A stretch of 64,000 nt of DNA from Actinoallomurus spadix (GTDB taxonomy: Bacteria > Actinomycetota > Actinomycetes > Streptosporangiales > Streptosporangiaceae): positions 124,001-188,000 of the forward strand of contig NZ_JAMXMX010000004.1 of the NCBI RefSeq assembly GCF_024055725.1, written 5' to 3'. The notes below the pieces were generated by a model. That model made no database searches, had not been told where the DNA came from, and was given only the letters and a program-made list of their open reading frames with translations. How positions within the stretch are numbered: position 1 is the stretch's first letter; every line of letters begins with the position of its first letter. Below are positions 12,619-20,850 of this stretch, one piece after another. The position numbers and the translations under genes are program-made.

Positions 12619-13548
12619 TTAGGCGCGTTCGCGCGCGGAGGGCACCAGCGCCGCGCCCGCCCGCTCCTCCACCGCCTCGTGGCGCGGGAACAACACGAGC
12701 GCCGCCCCGGCCAGCACGAACGCCGCGAGCCGCAGCGCGACCAGCAGGCGGTCGGACGGCCACGGCTCCTTGTACAGCAGCGCGCCGAGGATGACGAGCT
12801 GGGTCTTGGCGGTCACCGTGAGCACGGACACCACGATCGACATGCGGCAGCGCTGCAGGCCGATCTGCAGCTGTGCCAGGCCGAGCGCCGCCATCCCCAC
12901 GGCGACGTACGGATACGGCGTGCCGTAGGCCGCGGCCGCGAGCCCGTGCGCGTTGTAGACCGCGGCCACCCCCTTGAGGGCCAGTTCGGAGACGCCCAGG
13001 CTGACCCCGCACCCGATCCCGTGCGCGATGCCGGCCAGTGGCCGCGCGTGCCGGCCGAACGTCCGGATGTCGCCGCCCACGAGGACCGCCACCCCGATCA
13101 GGATCCCGGGGACGACGACGGCCATCAGGGTGAGCGGCCCGGCGACCGCGCTGGTCAGCACCTCGTGCCGGCCGTTCGACGCGCCGACCATCGCGGTCGC
13201 CAGGCCGAACAGGCCGACGCAGGCCCACTCCCGGCCGGTGAGCCGCTCGCCGAAGAAGACGCCGGCGTAGAAGAGGACGAACAGGAGGCTGGCGGCGAAG
13301 ATCGGCTGGGCGAGGCTCAGCGGGAGCATCGTCAGCGCCTTGACCTGGGTGGCCACGCCGGCCAGCACGATCACCAGGCCGGACAGCCACAGCCAGTTCG
13401 TGTAGGTGTACTGCAGGAGGCGGAGCGGGCGGGTGCCGCGGAGCTCGGGCATGCGGTTCGCGGCGACGCGGAAGACGATGAAGCCCAGGTAGTAGATGAG
13501 GGTCGCCATCAGCGCCAGGACGGCGCCCCTGACGTCGGATCCGCCCAT
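12619..13548 (-). CDS. DMT-superfamily (EamA-like) membrane transporter
   Basis: A 309-residue protein with about nine to ten hydrophobic segments arranged as two half-repeats, as in drug/metabolite transporters. Typical elements include the first helix ALMATLIYYLGFIVFRVAAN, LPLSLAQPIFAASLLFVLFYAG and a late ILGALLYKEPWPSDR loop similar to the GExxT loop of EamA proteins. The C-terminal tail is short and charged. The substrate cannot be told. It stands alone between the LCP gene and an aldo/keto reductase, all on the minus strand, with a 140-base gap upstream. Confidence 0.75.
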   Translation of the reverse strand: MGGSDVRGAVLALMATLIYYLGFIVFRVAANRMPELRGTRPLRLLQYTYTNWLWLSGLVIVLAGVATQVKALTMLPLSLAQPIFAASLLFVLFYAGVFFGERLTGREWACVGLFGLATAMVGASNGRHEVLTSAVAGPLTLMAVVVPGILIGVAVLVGGDIRTFGRHARPLAGIAHGIGCGVSLGVSELALKGVAAVYNAHGLAAAAYGTPYPYVAVGMAALGLAQLQIGLQRCRMSIVVSVLTVTAKTQLVILGALLYKEPWPSDRLLVALRLAAFVLAGAALVLFPRHEAVEERAGAALVPSARERA

Positions 13549-13688
13549 GCACCGAGCCTTTCGTCCCGCCGTCGTGACACCCGTTCATCGCTCCAAGTGC
13601 CACGACTGTCGCGGATAGCGATCATCGCGTCAATAGCCATGTTCGCCGATATAGGCCGGTCTCGTATGGTGTTTCGGCGATTACCGCG

Positions 13689-14627
13689 TTATGTCCAGGG
13701 CAGGGTGGCGCGCTCCTTCCAGTAATCCCCCGGCGGGGTGGCGAGGGCGCCGAGCGCGGCCAGGTCGTCCTCGCCCAGCCGTACGCGCGCGGCGGCGAGG
13801 TTGGACGTCAGCTGCGCGACGCTCACCGCGCCGGTCAGCACGGTGTCCGCCCACGGGTTGGCGAGCACGGCGGCGAGCGCGACCGCGTCCGTGCCCACCC
13901 CGTGCGCCGCCGCGACCTGCCGTACCGCCGCGGGAGGCTCGACCGCGAGCCGGCCGTTGGCCAGCCCCTCCTTCACGAGCACGTGCAGACCGCGGGCGTG
14001 GGCCTCGGCGAGCGCGCCGCCCGCCGACGGCTCCAGGACGTTCCAGGTCGACTGGACGGCCGCGAACAGGGGCCGCCCGTCCACCTCGAGGTCGAGCGCG
14101 CGCCGTACCGTCTCGGCCTGGGCGGGGCCGGACGTGGAGAAGCCGACCCGTACGCCCTCCGCGGCGAGCCCGGCCAGGGCCCGCTGCAGGGCGGCGTCGG
14201 CGAACACCGGCCCGTCCGCCATCAGCGAGTGGATCTGGTACACCGCCAGGCGGTCGCCGAGCAGCGCCCGGCTCCGCGCCACCTGGTCCCGGAACCTCGC
14301 CAGGGAGTGCTCCTTGACCTCGTGCACGTCCGCGTCCAGGCGCCACTCGCCGACGTAGGCGTACCCCCACTTGCTGGAGACGGTCACGTCACGGTGCCCC
14401 CGATCGTCCAGCCAGCCGGCCAGGAACTCCTCGGCCAGCCCGTACGAGCGGGCGGCGTCGGCCCAGCGGATCCCCTCGTCGTACGCCGCGTCCAGCACCC
14501 GCCAGGCGGCCGCCCGCATCGCCTCCACCGTCCGCTCGGCGGGCAGCGCGCCGTCACGGCCGAGGTTGATGTACGCCGGTCGCCCCAGGGCGGCCAGCCC
14601 GAGCCCCATCCTCCCGATCACGGTCAT
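13689..14627 (-). CDS. Aldo/keto reductase
   Basis: A 312-residue TIM-barrel oxidoreductase. The catalytic tetrad is visible: Asp and Tyr in WADAARSYGLAEEFL, Lys in VSSKWGYAY and His in AVYQIHSL. The C-terminal NADPH-binding region contains the TVLTGAVSVAQLTSNL segment. The ATG at 14627 (MTVIGRMGLGLAALGRP) is preferred because upstream sequence in the same frame is low-complexity and unlike the family. It is divergent from the adenylate cyclase gene with about 115 bases between. The substrate is unknown; the family reduces aldehydes and ketones or oxidises sugar-like alcohols (some relatives are galactose dehydrogenases). Confidence 0.88.
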   Translation of the reverse strand: MTVIGRMGLGLAALGRPAYINLGRDGALPAERTVEAMRAAAWRVLDAAYDEGIRWADAARSYGLAEEFLAGWLDDRGHRDVTVSSKWGYAYVGEWRLDADVHEVKEHSLARFRDQVARSRALLGDRLAVYQIHSLMADGPVFADAALQRALAGLAAEGVRVGFSTSGPAQAETVRRALDLEVDGRPLFAAVQSTWNVLEPSAGGALAEAHARGLHVLVKEGLANGRLAVEPPAAVRQVAAAHGVGTDAVALAAVLANPWADTVLTGAVSVAQLTSNLAAARVRLGEDDLAALGALATPPGDYWKERATLPWT

Positions 14628-14742
14628 GGGACCTACCGTCCCACGATGCCGTCCACCGGTCCCGGCCGCCCTCCGGCCCGGACCGCCCCGGCGATCGGTC
14701 ACACTGGTCTTCCACGGATGCGCGGGAGGAGGCAGTCGGGCG

Positions 14743-16344
14743 GTGGCCGCCAGGGCGTTGACGAAGAAGGGGTTCCACGGGCGGCTGGACGGGCCGCCGG
14801 GTGCCTCACGCGCGATGCTGGAACGCCGTACCCGCCGGCTGCTCATGGTCGCGGTCGGCGGCGCGAACCTCGCCGGCGCGCTGTTCGTCCTGCTGTTCTC
14901 GACGTTCGTGATGCCGGATCCGCCGGGGATCGCCGACCACGCGCACGTCCGGCTCGTCAACCTCCTGGTCTTCTGCGCCTACCTCCTGTTCGGCGCGCCG
15001 ATCGGCGTCGCCTGGGGGATGTGGCTCTTCCGCCCGGTGCGCACGTTCGCCCGGCACGAGCACGACCCGACCGAGAAGGAACGGCGCGGTGTGCTGCGCG
15101 GCCCCCTGCGGCTGCTGACCATGCAGGGGACGCTGTGGGGGCTGGGCGCGGTCGGCTGGGCCGTGATCGACGCGCCGTACTCCGGCCTGCTCGCCCTGAA
15201 GGTCGGCATGATCACGGCGCTGGGCGGGGTCACCACCTGCGCGATCGTGTACCTGGTCACCGAGCGCCTGCTGCGGCCCATCGCGGCGGTGGTGATGGCG
15301 TCCGGGCCGGCGCAGTACGACGCGTGGTTCGGCATCACGCCGCGCGCCATGCTCGCGTGGGCGCTCGGCAGCGCCGTGCCGGTCCTCGGTCTCATCGCCG
15401 CGGCGGTCGCGGCGCTGGTCGTCGACGGCATGTCCCTGACCCAGCTGGCCGGCACCATCCTCGTGCTCGGCGGCGTCGCCCTGCTCGTCGGGGCCCAGGT
15501 GACCTACATCGCCGCGCGCTCGATCGCCGACCCGGTCCGGTCCGTACGCGAGGGGTTGGCGCGGGTCGAGCGCGGCGACCTGCGGGCGTCGGTCCCGGTC
15601 TATGACGCGAGCGAGCTCGGGAGGCTGCAGGCCGGGTTCAACCACATGGCGGCGGGGCTGCGGGAGAACGAGCGGCTGCGGGACCTGTTCGGCCGGCACG
15701 TCGGGGAGGACGTCGCCCGGCACGCGCTCGAGCACGGCGTCGTGCTGGGCGGGGAGCTGCGCGACGCGGCCGTCTTCTTCGTCGACCTGCAGGGCTCGAC
15801 GCACCTGGCCGCGACGCGGCCGCCCGGCGAGGTCGTCGGCCTGCTCAACGCCTACTTCGGCGTCGTCGTCGACGTGGTGGCCCGGCACGGCGGCCTGATC
15901 AACAAGTTCCAGGGCGACGCGGCCCTCGCCGTCTTCGGCGTGCCCGAGCGGCTCGAGGACCCGGCCGGCCAGGCCCTGGCCGCCGCCCGTGAGCTGACGC
16001 GCCGCCTGCGCGCGGAGCTCCCCCAGCTCGTCGCCGGGATCGGCGTCTCGGCCGGACCGGTCGTGGCCGGGCACATCGGCGCGGAGCAGCGGCTGGAGTA
16101 CACCGTGATCGGAGATCCGGTCAACGAGGCCGCGCGGCTCAGCGACCTCGCCAAGACCGCCCCCGACCGGGTCCTCGCGTCGGGCAGGGTCGTCGAGACC
16201 GCCGGGCCGGCCGAGGCCGCGCACTGGCGGCTCGGCAGCGCCGTGACGCTGCGCGGCCGCACCAGCCGGACCCGTCTGGCCGCGCCGTTCCGGCGGCCGC
16301 CGCCCAGCGGCATCGACCGGGTGATCAACCGCCTCCGCCGGTGA
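14743..16344 (+). CDS. Membrane class III adenylate cyclase with HAMP domain
   Basis: A protein of 533 residues from the GTG at 14743, chosen because GGAGGAGG lies about ten bases upstream; an in-frame ATG at 14815 would remove 24 residues. About six membrane helices (25-270) precede a HAMP linker (ADPVRSVREGLARVERGDL) and a C-terminal cyclase domain. Catalytic residues are complete: metal-binding Asp348 (FFVDLQGST) and Asp392, adenine-specifying Lys388 (NKFQGD) and Asp458 (IGDPVNEAAR), and transition-state Asn461 and Arg465. This is the architecture of the mycobacterial Rv1318c/Rv3645 group, making cAMP in the cytoplasm in response to an unknown membrane signal. A terminator hairpin lies 20 bases after the stop. 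Confidence 0.9.
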   Translation: MAARALTKKGFHGRLDGPPGASRAMLERRTRRLLMVAVGGANLAGALFVLLFSTFVMPDPPGIADHAHVRLVNLLVFCAYLLFGAPIGVAWGMWLFRPVRTFARHEHDPTEKERRGVLRGPLRLLTMQGTLWGLGAVGWAVIDAPYSGLLALKVGMITALGGVTTCAIVYLVTERLLRPIAAVVMASGPAQYDAWFGITPRAMLAWALGSAVPVLGLIAAAVAALVVDGMSLTQLAGTILVLGGVALLVGAQVTYIAARSIADPVRSVREGLARVERGDLRASVPVYDASELGRLQAGFNHMAAGLRENERLRDLFGRHVGEDVARHALEHGVVLGGELRDAAVFFVDLQGSTHLAATRPPGEVVGLLNAYFGVVVDVVARHGGLINKFQGDAALAVFGVPERLEDPAGQALAAARELTRRLRAELPQLVAGIGVSAGPVVAGHIGAEQRLEYTVIGDPVNEAARLSDLAKTAPDRVLASGRVVETAGPAEAAHWRLGSAVTLRGRTSRTRLAAPFRRPPPSGIDRVINRLRR

Positions 16345-16363
16345 CGAGGCGCCGGCCCGGATT

Positions 16364-16384
16364 CCGGGCCTTTCCCGGTGTCTC
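16364..16384 (+). terminator. Hairpin terminator after the adenylate cyclase
   Basis: GGCCCGG (16364-16370) pairs with CCGGGCC (16374-16380) across a three-base loop and is followed by TTT. It sits between the cyclase stop and the HAD gene on the same strand and so separates the two transcripts. Confidence 0.65.
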
Positions 16385-16437
16385 ACGGGGTGATCCCGGC
16401 TGGTTAAACGTCGTGGTCATGCGGGATATTTGGTCGC

Positions 16438-17241
16438 ATGACTGAGCGCAAGCCGATCAACTGCTGGTTGACGGACATGGACGGCGTGCTGGTGCACGAG
16501 GGTCAGCCCGTGCCCGGGGCCAAGGAGTTCCTCTCCCGGCTCAAGGAGGCGGGCAAGCCGTTCCTCGTGCTGACCAACAACTCGATCTACACGCCGAGGG
16601 ATCTGCACGTGCGGCTCCGGAACGCCGGACTCGACGTGCCCATCGAGTCGATCTACACGTCCGCGCTGGCCACCGCGCAGTTCCTCAACGACCAGCGCCC
16701 GGGCGGTTCCGCGTACGTGCTGGGCGAGGCCGGCCTGACGACCGCCCTGCACCAGATCGGGTACGTCCTGACCGACCTGGACCCCGACTACGTCGTCCTA
16801 GGCGAGACCCGGACGTACAGCTTCACCGCGATCACGACGGCGATCCGCCTGATCGACAAGGGCGCGCGGTTCATCGCCACCAACCCCGACCCGATCGGCC
16901 CGTCCAACGAGGGCTCGCTGCCGGCCACCGGCGCGGTCGCCGCGCTGATCACCAAGGCGACGGGGGTCGAACCGTACTTCGTCGGCAAGCCGAACCCGCT
17001 GATGATGCGCAACGCCCTGAACACGGTGGGCGGTCACTCCGAGGAGACCGCCATGATCGGTGACCGGATGGACACCGACGTGGTGTCCGGCATGGAGGCC
17101 GGCCTGTACACGATCCTCGTGCTGACCGGGGTGACCTCCCAGGGCGAGATCGAGCGCTATCCCTTCCGGCCGCAGCGGGTCGCCGACTCGATCGCCGACC
17201 TGGTGGACATGGTCGACCTGCCGGACCTGGCCACGGGCTGA
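16438..17241 (+). CDS. HAD-IIA family phosphatase (NagD-like)
   Basis: A 267-residue haloacid dehalogenase-superfamily hydrolase with a C2-type cap. Motif I is [12 protein letters not shown] with nucleophile Asp13 and acid/base Asp15; motif II is VLTNNS; the late Lys lies in [11 protein letters not shown] and motif IV is IGDRMDTDV. This layout is that of NagD-type sugar- or nucleotide-phosphate phosphatases. The physiological substrate is not evident. The gene has its own promoter region after the cyclase terminator. Its last 85 bases overlap the convergent apbE-like gene, so one end may be over-extended in nature. Confidence 0.9.
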   Translation: MTERKPINCWLTDMDGVLVHEGQPVPGAKEFLSRLKEAGKPFLVLTNNSIYTPRDLHVRLRNAGLDVPIESIYTSALATAQFLNDQRPGGSAYVLGEAGLTTALHQIGYVLTDLDPDYVVLGETRTYSFTAITTAIRLIDKGARFIATNPDPIGPSNEGSLPATGAVAALITKATGVEPYFVGKPNPLMMRNALNTVGGHSEETAMIGDRMDTDVVSGMEAGLYTILVLTGVTSQGEIERYPFRPQRVADSIADLVDMVDLPDLATG

Positions 17242-18005
17242 CCCGGGGTGCCGACACCGGGGGCCTCGGTGCGCAGACCGGAGGTCGCCCAGGATCGCCC
17301 GTCGAGTCCGATGACGTACGCCTCGTACCCGGTGAGGCCCTCGATCCAGTCAAGGGCGGCCTCCCCCATCACGAAGGCCGTGGTCGCGTAGGCGTCGGCG
17401 AGGGTGACGCTCGGCCCGACGACGGTCACCGCGGCGAGGCCGTCCGCGGGCCGTCCGGTGCGCGGGTCGAGGATGTGCGCTCCGCGTTCGGCGGTCCCGG
17501 AGGTCGCCACGGCCATGTCGCGCCCGGCGACGACCGTCGCGACCGTGCCGGGGCGCAGGGGATCGGCGATGCCCACCCGCCACGGGCGGCCCGGTCCGGG
17601 GCCGCCGGACAGCTGGATGTCGCCGCCCCCGTTGACGTGGTGGTTGAGCGAGCCGGCCGCGCGCAGCATGCTCCCGGCGCGTTCGATCGCCCAGCCCTTG
17701 ACCACGCCGGACGGGTCGAGCGACCCGCCGGCGCAGGCGCTGAAGCAGCCGCCCGTGGCCTCGGTGAGCCGGTCGCACAGGGCGAGGATCTCCCCCACCT
17801 CGGGCGCGCAGTCGCCCACCTCCGCCTCACCGCGCGCGAGCCGGCCGATGTCGCTGTCCGGCCGGTACGTCGAGAAGGTGGCGTCCACCCAGTGCAGCCA
17901 GGCGATGGTCTCGTCGAGCGCGCCGTCACGGGGGTACGGCTCGCGCAGGTCGAAGGAGAAGACCGTTCCCATGCACGGCTCGGCGTGCCGCAGCGCCGCC
18001 GTCAC
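17157..18005 (-). CDS. apbE: FAD:protein FMN transferase (ApbE/Ftp family)
   Basis: A 282-residue enzyme that transfers FMN from FAD onto a Thr/Ser of an exported flavoprotein. Family features are MGTVFSFDL near the N-terminus, a [14 protein letters not shown] segment, [44 protein letters not shown] and the metal-site [13 protein letters not shown]. No signal peptide is visible, so it may act in the cytoplasm or be exported otherwise. Its GTG start overlaps the stop of the FMN-binding protein gene (GTGA), which is its obvious substrate. The C-terminal 30 residues are low complexity and overlap the HAD gene on the other strand. Confidence 0.9.
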   Translation of the reverse strand: MTAALRHAEPCMGTVFSFDLREPYPRDGALDETIAWLHWVDATFSTYRPDSDIGRLARGEAEVGDCAPEVGEILALCDRLTEATGGCFSACAGGSLDPSGVVKGWAIERAGSMLRAAGSLNHHVNGGGDIQLSGGPGPGRPWRVGIADPLRPGTVATVVAGRDMAVATSGTAERGAHILDPRTGRPADGLAAVTVVGPSVTLADAYATTAFVMGEAALDWIEGLTGYEAYVIGLDGRSWATSGLRTEAPGVGTPGQPVARSGRSTMSTRSAIESATRCGRKG

Positions 18006-18514
18006 TTGCCGGCCTTGTCGAGCGCGCTCTGCAGCGACCGGATGTAGCCCTCGCTGGTGTAGGTGGCGCCGGACACCGTGTCGATCTGCGCGCTCTGCGC
18101 CGACAGGGTCTCCTGGTGGAGCTGCGGCACGGCGAAGTTGTTGATCTCCAGGTCGCGGCGGTTGTCGCTCGGCAGCTGGAGCGCCTGGACCTTGGTGATC
18201 TTCCCGTCCTTGAGCGTGACCTGCACCTGGACGGGGCCCCAGCGCGTGTCGATGGTGTCCCCGGTGACGGTCCGGGTCGTGGACTTCGACGTCTGGCCGC
18301 TCCCGGTCCCGCTCCCGTCGCCCGTGCCGGAGCCCGCGGTCGGGCCGCTGCTCGCGCTCGGCGCCGGAGCCGCCGCGCCACCGTCCGTACCCGAACCCGT
18401 GCCCAGCGTCGCTCCGGCGGCGGCGCCGCCGCTCGGCGCCGACTGCGTCTTGAAGCTCAGCAGCAGGACCAGCCCGGCGACGGTCCCGACGATGGTGAGG
18501 ATCGCCCTCTTCAT
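18002..18514 (-). CDS. Exported FMN-binding domain protein (ApbE substrate)
   Basis: A 170-residue protein with an N-terminal signal anchor (about 4-22), a long Gly/Ser/Ala/Pro-rich linker (25-80) and an FMN-binding domain (about 82-168). The flavinylation site is DTVSGATYTSEGY, so FMN is predicted to be attached by a phosphoester to Thr151. Such proteins carry electrons outside the membrane, often to quinone-independent or metal acceptors. The genes before and after encode a ferric reductase-like membrane flavoprotein and ApbE, giving donor, carrier and maturation enzyme in one operon. Confidence 0.9.
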   Translation of the reverse strand: MKRAILTIVGTVAGLVLLLSFKTQSAPSGGAAAGATLGTGSGTDGGAAAPAPSASSGPTAGSGTGDGSGTGSGQTSKSTTRTVTGDTIDTRWGPVQVQVTLKDGKITKVQALQLPSDNRRDLEINNFAVPQLHQETLSAQSAQIDTVSGATYTSEGYIRSLQSALDKAGK

Positions 18515-18535
18515 GTGCTCTTATCCCCCTGGATC

Positions 18536-19906
18536 TCAGAACTCGAAAGACTCGTGGTGGATGCGGCGCCGGGGCACGCCCGCCTGGTGGAGGGCCGCCT
18601 TCGCGGCGTTCGCCATGCCGTCCGGGCCGCAGACGTAGACGTCGTGGGCGCTCAGGTCCGGCAGGATGCGCGTGAGGACCTGCGGTGACAGCGGGTCCCC
18701 GCCGAGGTCCCGGCGCGAGCCGACCAGGTAGTGCAGGGCCGCGCCGCGCGCCTCCGCGATCTGGCGGAGCTCCTCCTGGAAGACGACGTCGGACCAGTCG
18801 GTGGCCCGGTAGACGAGCGTAAGGTCGCCGGGACTTCCCGGAAGGGTCTCGAACAGCGCGCGGACGGGGGTGATGCCGACCCCGCCGGCCAGCAGCAGCA
18901 CCTTCCGCTGCCGGCGCCGTCCCGCGGTGAACGCGCCGTACGGGCCCTCGGCGAACACGCGCGTCCCGGGCCGCAGCCGCGACAGCGCGCCGCTGTGCTC
19001 CCCGAAGGTCTTCACCGTGACGCGGAGCATGTCCGGCCTGGCCGGGGCCGACAGCGAGTACGGGTTCGAGGCCCACCACAGGTCGCGGGTGAGGAACCGC
19101 CAGCGGAAGAACTGGCCCGGCTCGGCCCGCAGTTCGTCCAGGTGACGGCCGCGGACCCACACCGAGACGACGCCGGGGCCCTCGCGGTACACCCCCTCGA
19201 CGCGCATCCGGTGCCGGAACGCCCGCCAGACCGGCACCGTGAACCGGAACCAGACGAGGAGCGCGCCGACGAAGACGTACAACGCGGACCACAGGACGCG
19301 GGCGGGCAGGCTGTCCATGAAGTCGGCGCCCGTCGCGAACTGGTGGCTGAACGCCAGCGCGATCGCCAGATAGGTGTAGAAGTGCAGGTAGTACCACGTC
19401 TCGTAGCGCATCCGGCGGCGTGCGGCGCGGGCGGAGACGATGCCCACGCCGACGAAGAGCAGGGCCGCGACGGTCGCCATGAGCACGTCCGGATAGCTCA
19501 GCAGCAGCGTCTTGGCCTGGTGGACCGGGTCGGTGTGCGCCGTGACGGCGTACCCCCAGGTGATCAGCAGGGCGTGCGCCACGACGAGCCAGACCATGTA
19601 CCGGCCGCCCATCGCGTGCCACCGCGCGAGGCGGTCCGTGCCGACCCCGCGCTCGAGCGCCGGGATCCGGGCCATGAGGGCGACGAGGACGACGGCCGCG
19701 AAGCCGGCCAGCAGCCCGGTGATGCGTCCCGCGTTGGTGAGCCAGTCGCCGAAGCCGGAGACGGCCGGAGTGTCATGCCACCACAGCCCGATCACCGCGG
19801 CCGCCCCCAGGCCGATCGGAACCAGCACGTGCTCTGGCCGGGCACGGACCGGCTGCCGGCCGGCCGGTGGCCTCCGCACCATGGCCCGTTCGTCGAGAGT
19901 GGTCAC
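18536..19906 (-). CDS. Ferric reductase-like membrane flavocytochrome (FAD/NAD-binding)
   Basis: A 456-residue protein with six membrane helices (about 30-225) carrying heme-ligand type histidines (RWHAMGGRYM, VVAHALLITW, LHFYTYLAIALAFSH), then a ferredoxin-reductase domain. The FAD site is WASNPYSLS and the NAD(P) site is LLLAGGVGITPVRAL, with VYVCGPDGM near the end. It would take electrons from NAD(P)H in the cytoplasm and pass them across the membrane, probably to the FMN-binding protein encoded 21 bases downstream. It is first in the operon and divergent from the two-component system gene pair, which probably regulates it. Confidence 0.88.
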   Translation of the reverse strand: MTTLDERAMVRRPPAGRQPVRARPEHVLVPIGLGAAAVIGLWWHDTPAVSGFGDWLTNAGRITGLLAGFAAVVLVALMARIPALERGVGTDRLARWHAMGGRYMVWLVVAHALLITWGYAVTAHTDPVHQAKTLLLSYPDVLMATVAALLFVGVGIVSARAARRRMRYETWYYLHFYTYLAIALAFSHQFATGADFMDSLPARVLWSALYVFVGALLVWFRFTVPVWRAFRHRMRVEGVYREGPGVVSVWVRGRHLDELRAEPGQFFRWRFLTRDLWWASNPYSLSAPARPDMLRVTVKTFGEHSGALSRLRPGTRVFAEGPYGAFTAGRRRQRKVLLLAGGVGITPVRALFETLPGSPGDLTLVYRATDWSDVVFQEELRQIAEARGAALHYLVGSRRDLGGDPLSPQVLTRILPDLSAHDVYVCGPDGMANAAKAALHQAGVPRRRIHHESFEF

Positions 19907-19963
19907 AGGTCGTCCCCCCGTATGATTTGGGTCGTTCGGATGCTTACTTTCGGACCCGAAGCT

Positions 19964-20058
19964 GAACGTTCCTTCTGAACGACTTGTGCACCCCCGCTGA
20001 GACCGCGCCTGACCTGCGCGAATGAGGAACGCTCAGAGGAAACTCTCAGCGAACGTTC
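19964..20058. promoter_or_regulatory. Operator-like palindromes and CTCAG repeats between the redox operon and the response regulator
   Basis: The palindrome GAACGTTC occurs twice, at 19964-19971 and 20051-20058. Between them CTCAG appears at 20032-20036 and 20045-20049, within GGAACGCTCAGA and GGAAACTCTCAG; CTGAG, the complement, occurs at 19997 and 20062. Repeats of this kind in a 180-base divergent region beside an OmpR-family regulator are likely binding sites for it. CTCAG repeats are also described for the mycobacterial MprA regulator. Confidence 0.5.
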
Positions 20059-20088
20059 AACCTGAGCAGAACTGCGGGAGCAGCGTAG

Positions 20089-20850
20089 GTGACGATGAGC
20101 GAACCCCGACCCCCCGGCGCACCGCCCGCCCGGCACCCCTTGATGACGCGCCCCGACGGTTCGCCCGTACGCGTGCTCGTGGTCGACGACGAGCCGAGCC
20201 TCGCCGAGGTCCTCGCCAGTGTCCTGCGGTTCGAGGGCTGGGAGGTCATGACCGCCGGTGCCGGCGCCGAGGCGGTGAAGGCGGGCCGTGACTTCCGGCC
20301 CGACGCCGTCCTGCTCGACGTGATGCTCCCCGACTTCGACGGCCTGGAGGTCATGCGCCGGCTGCGCACGGACAACCCGGACGTCTGCGTCCTGTTCCTG
20401 ACCGCGCGGGACGCCGTCGAGGACCGCGTCGCGGGCATCACCGCCGGCGGCGACGACTACGTCACCAAGCCGTTCAGCCTGGAAGAGGTGCTGGCCCGCC
20501 TACGCGGCCTGCTCCGGCGCTCCGGACTGGCCCGCGCGCAGGGCGGTGAGGCTCTCGCGGTCGGCGACCTCACCCTCGACGAGGGCTCACGTGAGGTCCG
20601 GCGCGGCGGCGACCTGATCGAGCTGACGGCCACCGAGTTCGAGCTGCTGCGCTACTTCATGCGCAACCCCCGCCGGGTGCTGTCCAAGCCGCAGATTCTC
20701 GACCGCGTGTGGAACTACGACTTCGGCGGCCAGGCGCACGTCGTCGAGCTGTACGTCAGCTACCTGCGCAAGAAGATCGACGCCGGGCGCGAACCGATGA
20801 TCCACACCGTGCGCGGCGTCGGCTACGTCCTGCGACCCCCCGCCTCATGA
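20089..20850 (+). CDS. OmpR/PhoB-family response regulator
   Basis: A 253-residue regulator from GTG 20089, which has GGGAG eight bases upstream (ATG at 20095 is also possible). The receiver domain (about 27-140) has the acidic pair in VVDDEPS, phosphoacceptor Asp77 (LLDVMLPD), Thr in LTARD and Lys127 (TKPFS). The C-terminal winged helix (about 155-250) ends in the typical VELYVSYLRKKIDAG and IHTVRGVGYVLR. Its stop overlaps the kinase start (ATGA), so the pair is coupled. The divergent ferric reductase operon and the repeats between them make that operon the likely target. Confidence 0.93.
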   Translation: MTMSEPRPPGAPPARHPLMTRPDGSPVRVLVVDDEPSLAEVLASVLRFEGWEVMTAGAGAEAVKAGRDFRPDAVLLDVMLPDFDGLEVMRRLRTDNPDVCVLFLTARDAVEDRVAGITAGGDDYVTKPFSLEEVLARLRGLLRRSGLARAQGGEALAVGDLTLDEGSREVRRGGDLIELTATEFELLRYFMRNPRRVLSKPQILDRVWNYDFGGQAHVVELYVSYLRKKIDAGREPMIHTVRGVGYVLRPPAS

